Position numbers and translations under genes: made by a program
In this document: positions 24,153-34,511 of the stretch, one piece after another
Layout of the letters: the number at the start of each line of letters is the position of its first letter
Numbering within the stretch: the first letter of the stretch is position 1
Notes under the pieces: generated by a model
Databases searched by the model: none
The model's input: only the letters and a program-made list of their open reading frames with translations
What the model was told of the DNA's origin: nothing
Assembly (NCBI GenBank): GCA_023426365.1
Contig: JAFAAW010000029.1
Span: forward strand, 1-49,291
DNA length: 49,291 nt
From: Pseudomonadota bacterium
GTDB taxonomy: Bacteria; Pseudomonadota; Alphaproteobacteria; Rhodospirillales; Magnetospirillaceae
Direction of reading: 5' to 3'

Positions 24153-25925
24153 ATGCGCCGCATCGTCCGGTTCATCGTCGCTTCCCTGGCCGTGCTGGGC
24201 CTGCTGTCGCTGTTGGTCATCGGCCTGGGCGTCTGGGGCGTCGTCGCCCTGCACGGCAAGGGCCAGCCGCTGCCCAAGCAGATGCTGCTGACCCTGGACC
24301 TGGAAAACGAGTTCAAGGACGCGCCGTCCAGCGATCCGTTCAGCGCGCTGTCGGGCGAGGACACCTACATCACCCGCGAGGTGGTGGACGGCATCGACCG
24401 CGCCGCCAAGGACCCGCGCGTGGTCGGCCTGTTCGCCACCATCGGACAGAGCGAATTGGGCATGGGACGCGCCCAGGAAATCCGCGACGCCGTGCAGCGC
24501 TTCCGCGCCTCGGGCAAGCCGGCGGTGCTGTTCGCCGAAACCATGGGCGAATTCGGCAACGGCACCGTGGAATATTATCTGGCCTCCGCCTTCGGCCAGG
24601 TGTGGCTGCAGCCGTCGGGGGACGTGGGCCTGACCGGCTTCATGGCGGAAAGCCCGTTCCTGCGCGGCACCCTGGACATGCTGGGCATCGAGCCGCAATT
24701 CGCCGGCCGCAAGGAATACAAGACCGCCATCGAGATGTTCACCGACAAGAAGTTCAGCCCGGCCAATGTCGAGACGCTGAACGGCCTGCTGGATGCCTGG
24801 AGCGCCCAGGTGGTCGCCGGCATCGCCGACGGCCGCAAGATGCCGGCCGACAAGGTGCGCGCCCTGTTCGGCAAGGGGCCGTTCCTGGCGGCCGAGGCGC
24901 TGGCGGCGGGGCTGGTGGACCATCTGGGCTATCGCGACGAGGCCATGGCCGCCGCATCCGGCGCCTCCAACCAGCCCGACGAGGTGGACGTGGCCGACTA
25001 TGCCGCCAATGCCCCCACCGTCAAGGGCACACGGGTGGCGCTGATCACCGGCGAGGGCGCCATCATGCGCGGCGAATCCTCGGGGCCGTTCGGCAGCGAG
25101 GAGGGCTTCGGGTCCGACACCGTCGCCCAGGCGCTGCGCGACGCCATCGACGACGACCGCATCAAGGCCATCCTGTTCCGCGTGGACAGCCCCGGCGGTT
25201 CCTACGTCGCCTCCGACACCATCTGGCACGAGGTCCGGCGGGCGCGGGCGGCCGGCAAGCCGGTGGTGGTCTCCATGGGCAACGTGGCGGCCTCGGGCGG
25301 CTATTTCGTCGCCATGGGCGCCGACCGCATCATCGCCCAGCCGGGCACGGTGACCGGCTCGATCGGCGTGTTCACCGGCAAGATGGTGATGGCCGATTTC
25401 TGGCCCAAGCTGGGCATTACTTGGGACGAACTCCATCGCGGCGACAATGCCCCCATGTGGAGCGTCAATCGCGGCTTCTCGCCCCAGGCGTGGGAGCGGG
25501 TGAACGTGATGCTGGACCGCATCTACGCCGATTTCACCACCAAGGCGGCCGAGGGCCGCAAGATGCCGGTGGACAAGCTGGAGGGCTATGCCCGCGGCCG
25601 GGTGTGGAGCGGCGCCGAGGCCAAGTCCCTGGGGCTGGTGGATGCGCTGGGCGGCTATGACGTGGCGGCGGCCGAATTGCGCGGCCTGCTGAAGCTGGCG
25701 GCCGACGCGCCGTTGCAGATGGTGCCGTTCCCGGCCCCCGAAGGTCCGTTCGAGATGCTGTCCAAGCTGGCGTCGCGCGGCGGCATGGCCGAAAGCAAGG
25801 ACGCCGAGACGCTCATGCGCGCGGCCCGCGTGCTCGCCCCGGTGGTGGACCGGCTCGAGGTGATGGACCCGCGTCAGCGCGGCGCGCTCAGTCTGCCGCT
25901 GTCGGCCTCGGACCTGCCGAAATGA
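24153..25925 (+). CDS. sppA: signal peptide peptidase A, 67K type
   Basis: A 590-residue inner-membrane serine protease that degrades cleaved signal peptides on the periplasmic side. An N-terminal anchor (SLAVLGLLSLLVIGLGVWGVV, about 11-31) is followed by two tandem S49 domains, as in the long E. coli-type enzyme. The catalytic dyad appears as Lys190 in GRKEYKTAIE (first domain) and Ser381 in NVAASGGYF (second domain). AAAAGGA lies about ten bases upstream of the ATG. The stop overlaps the SDR start by 4 bp, so the two are cotranscribed. Confidence 0.94.
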   Translation: MRRIVRFIVASLAVLGLLSLLVIGLGVWGVVALHGKGQPLPKQMLLTLDLENEFKDAPSSDPFSALSGEDTYITREVVDGIDRAAKDPRVVGLFATIGQSELGMGRAQEIRDAVQRFRASGKPAVLFAETMGEFGNGTVEYYLASAFGQVWLQPSGDVGLTGFMAESPFLRGTLDMLGIEPQFAGRKEYKTAIEMFTDKKFSPANVETLNGLLDAWSAQVVAGIADGRKMPADKVRALFGKGPFLAAEALAAGLVDHLGYRDEAMAAASGASNQPDEVDVADYAANAPTVKGTRVALITGEGAIMRGESSGPFGSEEGFGSDTVAQALRDAIDDDRIKAILFRVDSPGGSYVASDTIWHEVRRARAAGKPVVVSMGNVAASGGYFVAMGADRIIAQPGTVTGSIGVFTGKMVMADFWPKLGITWDELHRGDNAPMWSVNRGFSPQAWERVNVMLDRIYADFTTKAAEGRKMPVDKLEGYARGRVWSGAEAKSLGLVDALGGYDVAAAELRGLLKLAADAPLQMVPFPAPEGPFEMLSKLASRGGMAESKDAETLMRAARVLAPVVDRLEVMDPRQRGALSLPLSASDLPK

Positions 25926-26665
25926 GCGCAAGTACGCCCAAGACGGTGGTGATCAGCGGTGCCAGCCGCGGCATCGGCCATGTGACCGCGCGGCGGTTCC
26001 TGGCCGAAGGCTGGCGGGTGATCACCTGCGCCCGCGCCGCCGCGCCGCCCGAATGCAAGCGCGATCCCAACTGGGCGCATCACATCGTCGCCGACCTGGC
26101 CGACCCGGCCAGCGCCGATGCCTTCGTGGCCGAGGCCCGCCGGCTGCTGGGCGACGACCCGCTGCACGCCCTGATCAACAATGCCGGCGTCAGTCCCAAG
26201 ACGCCGTACAAGGAGCGCCTGGGCGTGCTGAACGGCCCCATCGACGGCTGGAAGCAGGTGTTCGAGCTGAATTTTTTTGCCCCCCTGCGGCTGGCGCGCG
26301 GCTTTGCCAGCGCCCTGCACAAGGGCAAGGGGGCGATCGTCAACATCACCTCGATCGCCGGGCATTACGTGCATCCCTTCGCCGGCTCGGCCTATTCCAC
26401 CTCCAAGGCGGCGCTGTCGGGCCTGACCCGCGAGATGGCGGTGGAATTCGCCCAACTGGGCGTGCGCGTGAACGCGGTGGCCCCCGGCGAGATCAGCACC
26501 GAAATGATCTCGGCCGAATACGAGGCACTGGTGCCGCGCATTCCGCTGGACCGCATGGGCACGCCCGAGGACGTGGCCGGCACCGTCTTCCGCCTGTGCG
26601 GCGACGACTTCGCCTACGTGACCGGAACCGAGGTGTTCGTCACCGGCGGCCAGCACCTGTACTGA
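25922..26665 (+). CDS. short-chain dehydrogenase/reductase
   Basis: A 247-residue classical SDR. The cofactor motif is SGASRGIGH (12-20), NNAGV is near 86-90, and the catalytic residues are Ser144 (NITSIAG), Tyr158 and Lys162 (YSTSK). An extended insertion between NNAGV and the active site (PKTPYKERLG) differs from FabG. The substrate is unknown. It is coupled to sppA by the ATGA overlap, a pairing whose meaning is not clear. A strong bidirectional terminator follows. Confidence 0.9.
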   Translation: MSASTPKTVVISGASRGIGHVTARRFLAEGWRVITCARAAAPPECKRDPNWAHHIVADLADPASADAFVAEARRLLGDDPLHALINNAGVSPKTPYKERLGVLNGPIDGWKQVFELNFFAPLRLARGFASALHKGKGAIVNITSIAGHYVHPFAGSAYSTSKAALSGLTREMAVEFAQLGVRVNAVAPGEISTEMISAEYEALVPRIPLDRMGTPEDVAGTVFRLCGDDFAYVTGTEVFVTGGQHLY

Positions 26666-26695
26666 GGCCGCCCGCCCAACCGCCCTGGACGCAAA

Positions 26696-26733
26696 AGGAA
26701 AGCCCCCATCCCGGCCGGGATGGGGGCTTTGTC
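26696..26733. terminator. bidirectional terminator between the SDR and chemoreceptor genes
   Basis: A perfect inverted repeat with 14-bp arms (26701-26714 and 26715-26728, no loop bases beyond the centre) is followed by TTTGTCGTT on the plus strand. On the minus strand the same stem is followed by TTTCCTTTT. It serves both convergent genes. Confidence 0.85.
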
Positions 26734-26741
26734 GTTGTCGG

Positions 26742-28361
26742 CTACGCGGTCTTCACGTCGGACAGGAACTGGTCCACCGCGCGGCGCAGGTCGCCGGCCT
26801 GTCCCGCCAGCAGGCGGGCGGCGTCCAGCACCGAGCCGGCGGCGGCGCCGGTATCGGTGGCGGCCTGCTGTACCCCGGTGATGGTGCCGCTGACCTCGGC
26901 GGTGCCGGCGGCGGCCTGTTCCACGTTGCGGGCGATTTCCCGGGTGGCGGCCGATTGCTGCTCGACCGCCGCCGCGATGGTGCCGGCGATGGCGGAAACC
27001 TCGTCGATCACCGCGCCGATGTTGCGGATGGCGTCCACCACGGTGCGGGTCTGATCCTGGACGGCGGTGATCTGCGAGGCGATCTCCTCGGTGGCCCGCG
27101 CCGTCTGGTTGGCCAGGCTTTTCACCTCGTTGGCGACCACGGCGAAGCCCTTGCCGGCGTCGCCGGCCCGCGCCGCCTCGATGGTGGCGTTGAGCGCCAG
27201 CAGGTTGGTCTGGCTGGCGATGTCGTTGATCAGCTTGACCACCTCGCCGATGCGGCCGGCGGTGTTGGCCAGTTCCTGGACGTCCGCGTCGGTGCGTTCC
27301 GCCTCTTGGGCGGCCCGGCGCGAGATTTCGTTCGAATGGGCCACCTGGCGGCCGATCTCGCCGATGGAGGCCGCCAGTTCCTCGGCTGCCGCCGCGACGG
27401 TTTCCACATTGGCGCTGGCCTGGGTCGAGGCGGCGGCCACGGCGGTGGCCTGGCGCGACGTCTGATGGGCGGCGGCCGACATGCCGGTGGCGGTGTCGCT
27501 GAGCGTGGAGGCGGTTTCGGCCACCGTGCGCACCAGTTGGGAAGCCTGGGTGTCGAAGGCGGCGGTCAGGCGATCGACCGCTTGCTGGCGCTGGGCGCGG
27601 CGGGCCTCGTCGGCGCGCTGGGCGGCCTCCAGCTCCTGGCGCTTGTGGCCGTTGGCCTTGAACACCGCCAGCGCCTCGGCCATGGCGGCGATTTCGTCCT
27701 TGCCCTTGGCGGGGGGAATGGCGGTGCCCAGGTCGCCATCGGCCAGCGAGCGCATGGCCGAGGTCATCTCCTTCAGCGGCCGGGCAATTCCGGCGCCGAT
27801 CACCCAGGCGGTCAGCAGGCCCACCAGCACGGCGATGGCGGAAATGATCACGTCGGCCACTTCCGCGCGCATGGCGTCGCTCAGCGTTTCTTTCTCCATG
27901 GCGCGCAGGAAGGCCAACTGGTTGTCCTCGACCTCCTTGATGCGGGCCTGGGCGGCGTCGCCGGCGGCCATCAGGTCGCCCATCTGCGCCTCGCCCCGCT
28001 GCAGCCGCGCCAGGGTGACGCGATAGCGCTCCAGCAACGGCGTGACCGAACGCATGCTGTCCACCAGTTCGGGCGAGCCGGCATGGGGCGCGCTTTCCTC
28101 CAGCAGCGCCTCGATCCGCTTCAGCGTGGCGTCACCTTGCTGGTAGTCGCCCGAGATGAGGTGGCGGCGCAATTCCTCGAACCGGGCATCCGCGTCCTTG
28201 ATCTTCAGCGCCACCTCGGCCACGTCGGAATAGACATCCATGGCGACGCGGGCCTTGTCCATGCCGCGCAGCCCCAGAAGGGCGATAGCGACAAGCAGGA
28301 TCAGGACAAGGGTAAAACCGCCGGCGATGCGCCGGGGTATGGAATAGTTGCTGAGCGACAT
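26742..28361 (-). CDS. methyl-accepting chemotaxis protein
   Basis: A 539-residue transmembrane chemoreceptor. TM1 is at about 12-32, a periplasmic four-helix-type sensor domain spans about 35-185, and TM2 is at about 186-208. A HAMP domain follows (PLKEMTSAMRSLADGDLG region), then the long signalling coiled coil. The conserved hairpin tip reads INDIASQTNLLALNATIEAA near residues 385-405, where CheA and CheW bind. No C-terminal CheR-docking pentapeptide is seen (ends FLSDVKTA). The ligand is unknown. GAGGG precedes ATG 28361. Confidence 0.95.
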   Translation of the reverse strand: MSLSNYSIPRRIAGGFTLVLILLVAIALLGLRGMDKARVAMDVYSDVAEVALKIKDADARFEELRRHLISGDYQQGDATLKRIEALLEESAPHAGSPELVDSMRSVTPLLERYRVTLARLQRGEAQMGDLMAAGDAAQARIKEVEDNQLAFLRAMEKETLSDAMRAEVADVIISAIAVLVGLLTAWVIGAGIARPLKEMTSAMRSLADGDLGTAIPPAKGKDEIAAMAEALAVFKANGHKRQELEAAQRADEARRAQRQQAVDRLTAAFDTQASQLVRTVAETASTLSDTATGMSAAAHQTSRQATAVAAASTQASANVETVAAAAEELAASIGEIGRQVAHSNEISRRAAQEAERTDADVQELANTAGRIGEVVKLINDIASQTNLLALNATIEAARAGDAGKGFAVVANEVKSLANQTARATEEIASQITAVQDQTRTVVDAIRNIGAVIDEVSAIAGTIAAAVEQQSAATREIARNVEQAAAGTAEVSGTITGVQQAATDTGAAAGSVLDAARLLAGQAGDLRRAVDQFLSDVKTA

Positions 28362-28471
28362 GGAGGCCCTCTTCGCCGTATGGGAATTTATGGCTGGTGC
28401 GCCTATCCCTACTCGGCCTTTGGGGCAAGATCATGGCTTTTGCCGGAATGGCGCCATGATTATTATGCGTA

Positions 28472-29113
28472 TCAGGGAACGGGGTTGATCGCCGTTCCAC
28501 CAGGGCGCGCGTCCACCCGGGCGCGCGGGCCGTCCACCGTCACCCGCCCCTCGGCCAGCAACCGGAGGGCCAGCGGATAGGCCCGGTGCTCCTGTTCCAG
28601 CACGCGGGCGGCCAGGGCGTCGGCATCGTCGCCGTCCAGCACCGGCACCGCAGCCTGGACCAGGATGGGGCCGTCGTCCAGCTCGGGCGTCACCAGATGG
28701 ACGGTGCAGCCGTGCAGCTTGACGCCCGCCTCGATGGCGCGCTCGTGGGTGTGCAGGCCCTTGAAGCTGGGCAGCAGCGACGGATGGATGTTGATCATCC
28801 GCCCGGCCCAGCCCTCGACGAAGCCCTTGGTCAGCAGGCGCATGAAGCCGGCCAGGCAGACGATCTCGACGCCGGCGGCGCGCAACGCGGCGTCCAGGGC
28901 CGCATCGAATTCCTCGCGCGAGGAAAATTGCTTATGCGGGATCACCTGGGTGGCCACGCCCGCCTTTTCGGCGCGCTCCAGGGCATAGACGCCGGGAATG
29001 TTGCTGATCACCAGCGCGATCTCGGCCGGAAAGGCCGGATCGGCGGCGGCATCCAGCAGCGCCTGCAGGTTGGACCCACGCCCCGAGACGAGAACGCCGA
29101 CTTTCTTCTTCAT
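28472..29113 (-). CDS. purN: phosphoribosylglycinamide formyltransferase
   Basis: A 213-residue folate-dependent GAR transformylase, the third step of purine synthesis. Motifs: SGRGSNLQALL near 9-19 (phosphate binding), MRLLTKGFV, and the catalytic MINIHPSLLPSFKG with Asn and His near 105-118, followed by the catalytic Asp in PELDDGPIL. I start at ATG 29113 (MKKKVGVLVSG); the frame continues eight codons upstream. It lies 138 bp downstream of purM on the same strand, the usual purMN order. Confidence 0.95.
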   Translation of the reverse strand: MKKKVGVLVSGRGSNLQALLDAAADPAFPAEIALVISNIPGVYALERAEKAGVATQVIPHKQFSSREEFDAALDAALRAAGVEIVCLAGFMRLLTKGFVEGWAGRMINIHPSLLPSFKGLHTHERAIEAGVKLHGCTVHLVTPELDDGPILVQAAVPVLDGDDADALAARVLEQEHRAYPLALRLLAEGRVTVDGPRARVDARPGGTAINPVP

Positions 29114-29251
29114 GGCAAGACACCCATTGAACCGCAAGGGCAGAAGGAGAACCGCAAAGGCACGCGAGCCGGACGGACCACGCGGAAAGAGACCGAGCCT
29201 CCTTTTCCCACGTGCTCCGCGCCGCCGCCGTTCCTTCGCGGCGAACCCCTG

Positions 29252-30316
<1,065 letters not shown>

Positions 30317-30437
30317 GGTCTTCCTCGTCGGCTAGCGTGTGGTATGGTTGCCCGGGCTCCCTCAGAGCCAGTGCATCCAGAGTCTCCAGATCAGAGCCCC
30401 GGGCGGGCCGAAGATACTCCAACCCGGACGGTTTTCA

Positions 30438-31523
30438 ATGCCTTCTCTCCGCTTCTTCCGCGCATGGCTGCTGTCTGTGCTGGCCCTGGCCGTGTTGGCG
30501 GCCCAGCCGGCGGCCGCCCAGGGCGTGGGCGACGCCTTCACCGTGCGCGGCATCGAGGTCGATGTGACCGCCGCCAATCCCCAGGCCGCCAAGGACCAGG
30601 CGCTGACCGAGGGCCAGAACCGCGGCTTCCGCCTGTTGCTGGAACGGCTGACCCAGCCGGCTGACCTCGCCCGCCTGCCCAAGGCGGACGGCACCCAGTA
30701 CGTGCGCGATTTCAGCGTCGAGTCCGAGCGCTCGTCCTCGACCCGCTATATCGCCACGCTGACGGTACGCTACAACCCGACGGCCGTGCGCCGGCTGCTG
30801 CAAGGCGCGGGCATCGCCTATGCCGAGCCGCGCAACCGGGTGCTGGTGGTGGTGCCGGTGTTCAAGCCGGCGACGGGCCGCGCGGTGCTGTGGGACGATC
30901 CCAATCCGTGGCGTGCCGCCTGGACCGGGCTGGGCGGCGGCGGGCTGGTGCCCATGGTGGTGCCGACCGGCGAATTGGCGGACATCCAGACCATCGGCGT
31001 CGATCAGGCGCTGGCCGGCAATCCCCAGGCCATGCAATCCATGGGGGCGCGCTGGCGCACCTCGGACGTGATGGTGGCCGTCGGCGCGCTGTCGCCCAAC
31101 GGCGAGACGCTGGATGTCAGCCTGATCGCCAGCCCGGGCGCGCCCAAGCCGTTCGACACCATCGCCTATCAGCTGGGCGACGGCGAGACGCTGGACAATC
31201 TGCTGACCCGGGCGGTGCGCGACATCGCTCGCGGCATCGACACGGTGTTCAAGCAACCCAACCTGTTGCAGTTCGATCGCGCCGCCACCCTGTCCACGCT
31301 GGTGCCGCTGACCGGCCTGGAGGACTGGCTGACGGTGCGCGAGCGGCTGGGGCGGGTGGCGCAGGTGCGGCGCTGGGAACTGGTCAGCCTGTCCAAGGCC
31401 GAGGCGGCGCTGGTGCTGCACACCGTGGGCGAGCAGGAACAGGTCAACGCGGCGCTGGCCAATGCCGGCCTCAGGCTCGATCTGGGCGAGGGGTACTGGA
31501 TCATGCGCCCCATGGGAAACTAG
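30438..31523 (+). CDS. DUF2066 periplasmic protein
   Basis: A 361-residue protein with a Sec signal peptide (LLSVLALAVLAAQPAAAQG, cleavage near residue 28), so it is exported. The rest matches the DUF2066 family found in proteobacteria next to purMN and hda; its role is not known. It has a short repeated hydrophobic beta core (RVLVVVPVFKP, about residues 133-143) and no recognisable catalytic motif. ATG 30438 begins the signal peptide. First gene of a four-gene operon ending with hda; 13 bp separate it from the phosphatidyltransferase start. Confidence 0.82.
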   Translation: MPSLRFFRAWLLSVLALAVLAAQPAAAQGVGDAFTVRGIEVDVTAANPQAAKDQALTEGQNRGFRLLLERLTQPADLARLPKADGTQYVRDFSVESERSSSTRYIATLTVRYNPTAVRRLLQGAGIAYAEPRNRVLVVVPVFKPATGRAVLWDDPNPWRAAWTGLGGGGLVPMVVPTGELADIQTIGVDQALAGNPQAMQSMGARWRTSDVMVAVGALSPNGETLDVSLIASPGAPKPFDTIAYQLGDGETLDNLLTRAVRDIARGIDTVFKQPNLLQFDRAATLSTLVPLTGLEDWLTVRERLGRVAQVRRWELVSLSKAEAALVLHTVGEQEQVNAALANAGLRLDLGEGYWIMRPMGN

Positions 31524-31536
31524 GAGAGGAGGCTGG

Positions 31537-32076
31537 GTGGTCCGGCACGTTCCCAACGCGCTGACGATCCTGCGACTTTTCTCGGTGCCGCTGACCGTGT
31601 GGCTGATGCTGCGCGGACATTACGGCGCGGCGTTCTGGCTGTTCGTCGGCGCCGGCGTCACCGATGCGGTGGACGGCGCCGTCGCCCGTCTGGCCAATGC
31701 CCGGTCGCGGCTGGGCATGTGGCTGGATCCGCTGGCCGACAAGGTTTTGCTGGTGTCCGTCTATGTCGCCCTGGCGGCGCAGGCGTATCTGCCCCTGTGG
31801 CTGGTGGTGCTGGTGGTCTTGCGCGATGTGGTGATCGTGCTTTATGCCGTCGTTTACGTGCTGGCGGGAACGTTCGGGGGCACGCCGCTGCTCATCTCCA
31901 AGATCAATACGGCGGCGCAGTTGGCGCTGGCGGCCAGCGTGCTGGCCCATCTGGGGTTTGATTGGGGGCCGCCCGCCCTGGTGGACGTGCTGGTCCTGGT
32001 GGCGGCCGCCACCACGGTGGCATCGGCGGCGGGGTATTTGATGGTGGCGAGCCGCAAGGTTCCCGCCCGGGACTGA
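31537..32076 (+). CDS. CDP-alcohol phosphatidyltransferase family protein
   Basis: A 179-residue integral membrane enzyme of the PgsA/CDP-diacylglycerol transferase family. The metal-binding motif D-G-x2-A-R-x8-G-x3-D-x3-D is complete: Asp46, Gly47, Ala50, Arg51, Gly60, Asp64 and Asp68. About five to six helices follow. The start is GTG 31537 with GGAGAGGAGG just upstream, a very strong ribosome-binding site. The acceptor (glycerol-3-phosphate, cardiolipin precursor or other) cannot be told. Second gene of the DUF2066-to-hda operon. Confidence 0.88.
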   Translation: MVRHVPNALTILRLFSVPLTVWLMLRGHYGAAFWLFVGAGVTDAVDGAVARLANARSRLGMWLDPLADKVLLVSVYVALAAQAYLPLWLVVLVVLRDVVIVLYAVVYVLAGTFGGTPLLISKINTAAQLALAASVLAHLGFDWGPPALVDVLVLVAAATTVASAAGYLMVASRKVPARD

Positions 32077-32094
32077 AACAAGGGGGAATGCGGC

Positions 32095-33159
32095 ATGACC
32101 TCAGCGCAACGCTATCGCTTCTGGCTGATCGGGCTGGTCATCGCGCTGGCCCTGATCTACGTGCTGCGCGGCATGCTGCTGCCTTTCGTCGCCGGCATGG
32201 CGATCGCCTATTTCCTGGACCCCCTGGCCGATCGCCTGGAACGGTCGGGGCTGTCGCGGCTGGCGGCCACCAGCGTGATCACCGCCAGCTTCTTCCTGCT
32301 GGTGGTGCTGGCCATGATCATCCTGCTGCCCATCATCGAAAACCAGGTCGTCGCCTTCGCCCAGAAGGTGCCGGGCTATATCGACACGCTGAACCAGCGG
32401 CTTCAGCCGCTGCTGGCCGAGGTCAAGGAGCGCCTGTCCCCGCGCGACCTGGAAAAGCTGCGCTCCTCGGCCGGGGAATATGCCGGCACGGCGATGTCCT
32501 GGGCGGTGGGGGCGATCCGCGGCGTGCTGTCGGGGTCGCTGGCGGTGTTCAACGTGCTGTCCCTGGTCTTCATCACCCCCGTCGTCACCTTCTATCTGCT
32601 GCGCGACTGGGACGCCATGGTGCGCAAGGTGGATTCCTGGCTGCCGCGCCACCACGCCGAAACCATCCGCGAGCAGATGGAGGAGATCAACCGCACCCTG
32701 TCGGGCTTCGTGCGCGGCCAGGCCCTGGTGTGCCTGTCGCTGGGGCTGATCTACGGCATCGGCCTGACGCTGGTGGGCCTGGATTTGGGGCTGGTGATCG
32801 GCATGGGGGCCGGAATCCTGTCGTTCATCCCCTATCTGGGCAGCATCACCGGCTTCGTCGTCGGCATGGGCGTGGCGCTGGCCCAGGGGCCCGACTGGCA
32901 CCTGCCGGCCATGGTCGCCGGCGTGTTCGTGGTCGGCCAGGTGATCGAGGGCAATTTCCTGACGCCCAAGCTGGTGGGCGACAAGGTGGGCCTGCACCCG
33001 GTCTGGGTGATGTTCGCCCTGCTGGCCTTTGCCACGCTGTTCGGCTTCGTCGGGCTGTTGCTGGCGGTTCCGGTGGCGGCGGTCATCGGCGTGCTTGTGC
33101 GGTTCGCCCTGGGGCGGTATCTGTCCAGCCCGCTTTACCACGGACACCGCCCGCAATGA
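32095..33159 (+). CDS. PerM/AI-2E-family permease
   Basis: A 354-residue membrane protein of the PerM/TqsA superfamily with about eight helices. It opens with a helix pair (LIGLVIALALIYVLRGMLLPF) and has the family segments PFVAGMAIAYFLDP near the N-terminus and FIPYLGSITGF near 243-253. Members export autoinducer-2 or act as sodium-proton antiporters, and many are uncharacterised. AAGGGGGAA precedes the ATG. It overlaps hda by 4 bp. Confidence 0.88.
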   Translation: MTSAQRYRFWLIGLVIALALIYVLRGMLLPFVAGMAIAYFLDPLADRLERSGLSRLAATSVITASFFLLVVLAMIILLPIIENQVVAFAQKVPGYIDTLNQRLQPLLAEVKERLSPRDLEKLRSSAGEYAGTAMSWAVGAIRGVLSGSLAVFNVLSLVFITPVVTFYLLRDWDAMVRKVDSWLPRHHAETIREQMEEINRTLSGFVRGQALVCLSLGLIYGIGLTLVGLDLGLVIGMGAGILSFIPYLGSITGFVVGMGVALAQGPDWHLPAMVAGVFVVGQVIEGNFLTPKLVGDKVGLHPVWVMFALLAFATLFGFVGLLLAVPVAAVIGVLVRFALGRYLSSPLYHGHRPQ

Positions 33160-33863
33160 CCGAGACGCAACTGGCGCTGGACCTGGGGCATCGTCCCGCC
33201 CTTGGCCGCGACGATTTCCTGGTCGCGCCCTGCAACGCCGAGGCGGTGGCGTGGCTGGAGCGCTGGCCCGACTGGCCCGGCCATGCCCTGGCGGTGTTCG
33301 GGCCGCCCGGTTCGGGAAAATCCCATCTGCTGGCCGCCTTCGCCGCCCATCACGGGCTGGGTCAGGTGGTGTCGGTGGATGGCGAGGCGCTCAGCGTCGA
33401 TGGCGTGCCCAAGCTGGTGGTGCATGCCAGCGTGGTCATGGTGGACGACCTGGACCGGCTGGCGGACGAGACCGCGCTGTTCCACCTGTGGAACCTGACC
33501 AAGGAAACCGGGCGCTGGCTGTTGCTGGCCGGCCGTGCCGCGCCCGCGCGCCTTCGGGTGCGTCTGCCCGATTTGGCGTCGCGTCTGGCCGCCACCCCGG
33601 CGGTGGGCATCGGCGCGCCCGACGATTCCCTGTTGGCGGCCATTCTGGTCAAGCAATTCGCCGACCGCCAGTTGCGGGTGGGCGAGGATGTGGTGGCCTA
33701 TGTGCTGGGCCGCATGGAGCGCAGCTTCGCCGCCGCCCGGCAGGTGGTCGAGGCGCTGGACAATGCCTCGCTGGCGCGGCGGCGCGCCATCACCGTGCCG
33801 CTGGCCCGCGCCGTTCTGGAAAAGATCGAGCACGACGACCGCCAGGGCGACCTGTGGGGATAG
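33156..33863 (+). CDS. hda: DnaA-related regulatory inactivator Hda
   Basis: A 235-residue AAA+ protein related to DnaA domains III. The N-terminal QLALDL (residues 5-10) is a sliding-clamp-binding motif, as in Hda, which together with the clamp stimulates DnaA-ATP hydrolysis to limit replication initiation. Walker A is GPPGSGKSH near 49-57, and a Walker B-like VVMVDDLDRL is near 94-103. There is no DNA-binding domain IV, so it is not DnaA. The gene overlaps the permease stop by ATGA, and operon placement after PerM is typical of Rhodospirillales. Confidence 0.9.
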   Translation: MTETQLALDLGHRPALGRDDFLVAPCNAEAVAWLERWPDWPGHALAVFGPPGSGKSHLLAAFAAHHGLGQVVSVDGEALSVDGVPKLVVHASVVMVDDLDRLADETALFHLWNLTKETGRWLLLAGRAAPARLRVRLPDLASRLAATPAVGIGAPDDSLLAAILVKQFADRQLRVGEDVVAYVLGRMERSFAAARQVVEALDNASLARRRAITVPLARAVLEKIEHDDRQGDLWG

Positions 33864-33969
33864 GGCGGGCGCGCCGCATTTCCTGAACCGACGGTGAACG
33901 GGGTGTTCAGCTTCGGCTCAGGCGCGGTCTGGCACAGTCATTGGCAACACGAACCCGATGGAGGTTGCC

Positions 33970-34431
33970 ATGAAGACCCTGAACACTCTGACCGTCCTGT
34001 CCGCGACCGTGCTGTCCGCGCTTGCCGCCGGCATTGCCGCCCCGGCCTTCGCCCAGGAAGCTCTGCCCCCCACCTATGTGGTGCACAAGCTGACCGCCGA
34101 CGGCGTGCAGCTGCGCGCGCTGGAGGCCGAGGACGGCATCTACGAGGCCAAGGTGCTGACCACCGACGGCCGCATCGTCAAGGTGGGCGTCGATCCGCGC
34201 ACCGGCGACCTGACCGACGCCTACAGCCATGCCCGGACCCGCGCCGCCAAGGCGCCCGAGCCGGCCGTCAATGCCTCGCAGGCGATCATGGCCGCCGCCG
34301 CCACCGGCTATTGGGACGTGCGCGAGGTGGATTACGAACACGGCCGCTGGGAAATCGAGGCCCTCAACGACCAGGGCCGTGAGCGCACGGTGACCGTGGA
34401 CGGCATCACCGGGGCGGTGGGCTGGGACTGA
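33970..34431 (+). CDS. secreted PepSY-domain protein
   Basis: A 153-residue exported protein. The signal peptide (TVLSALAAGIAAPAFAQ) ends near residue 28. The mature part holds two PepSY-like halves (YEAKVLTTDGRIVKVGVDPRTG and WEIEALNDQGRERTVTVDG), domains thought to inhibit peptidases or act as redox or metal sensors. GGAGG lies five bases before ATG 33970. The role is not known. Confidence 0.78.
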   Translation: MKTLNTLTVLSATVLSALAAGIAAPAFAQEALPPTYVVHKLTADGVQLRALEAEDGIYEAKVLTTDGRIVKVGVDPRTGDLTDAYSHARTRAAKAPEPAVNASQAIMAAAATGYWDVREVDYEHGRWEIEALNDQGRERTVTVDGITGAVGWD

Positions 34432-34511
34432 CCGCCCACCAACCGGACGTAGGGCTGGACGAGCGCGCATCGCTGGTGTGTTCTTGGTCCAGCCCCTGGC
34501 GCGAGGTTGTC

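Noticed and set aside
24108..25931. 607-codon minus-strand frame across sppA
   Set aside because: Antisense shadow in GC-rich DNA; sppA has complete catalytic motifs on the plus strand.
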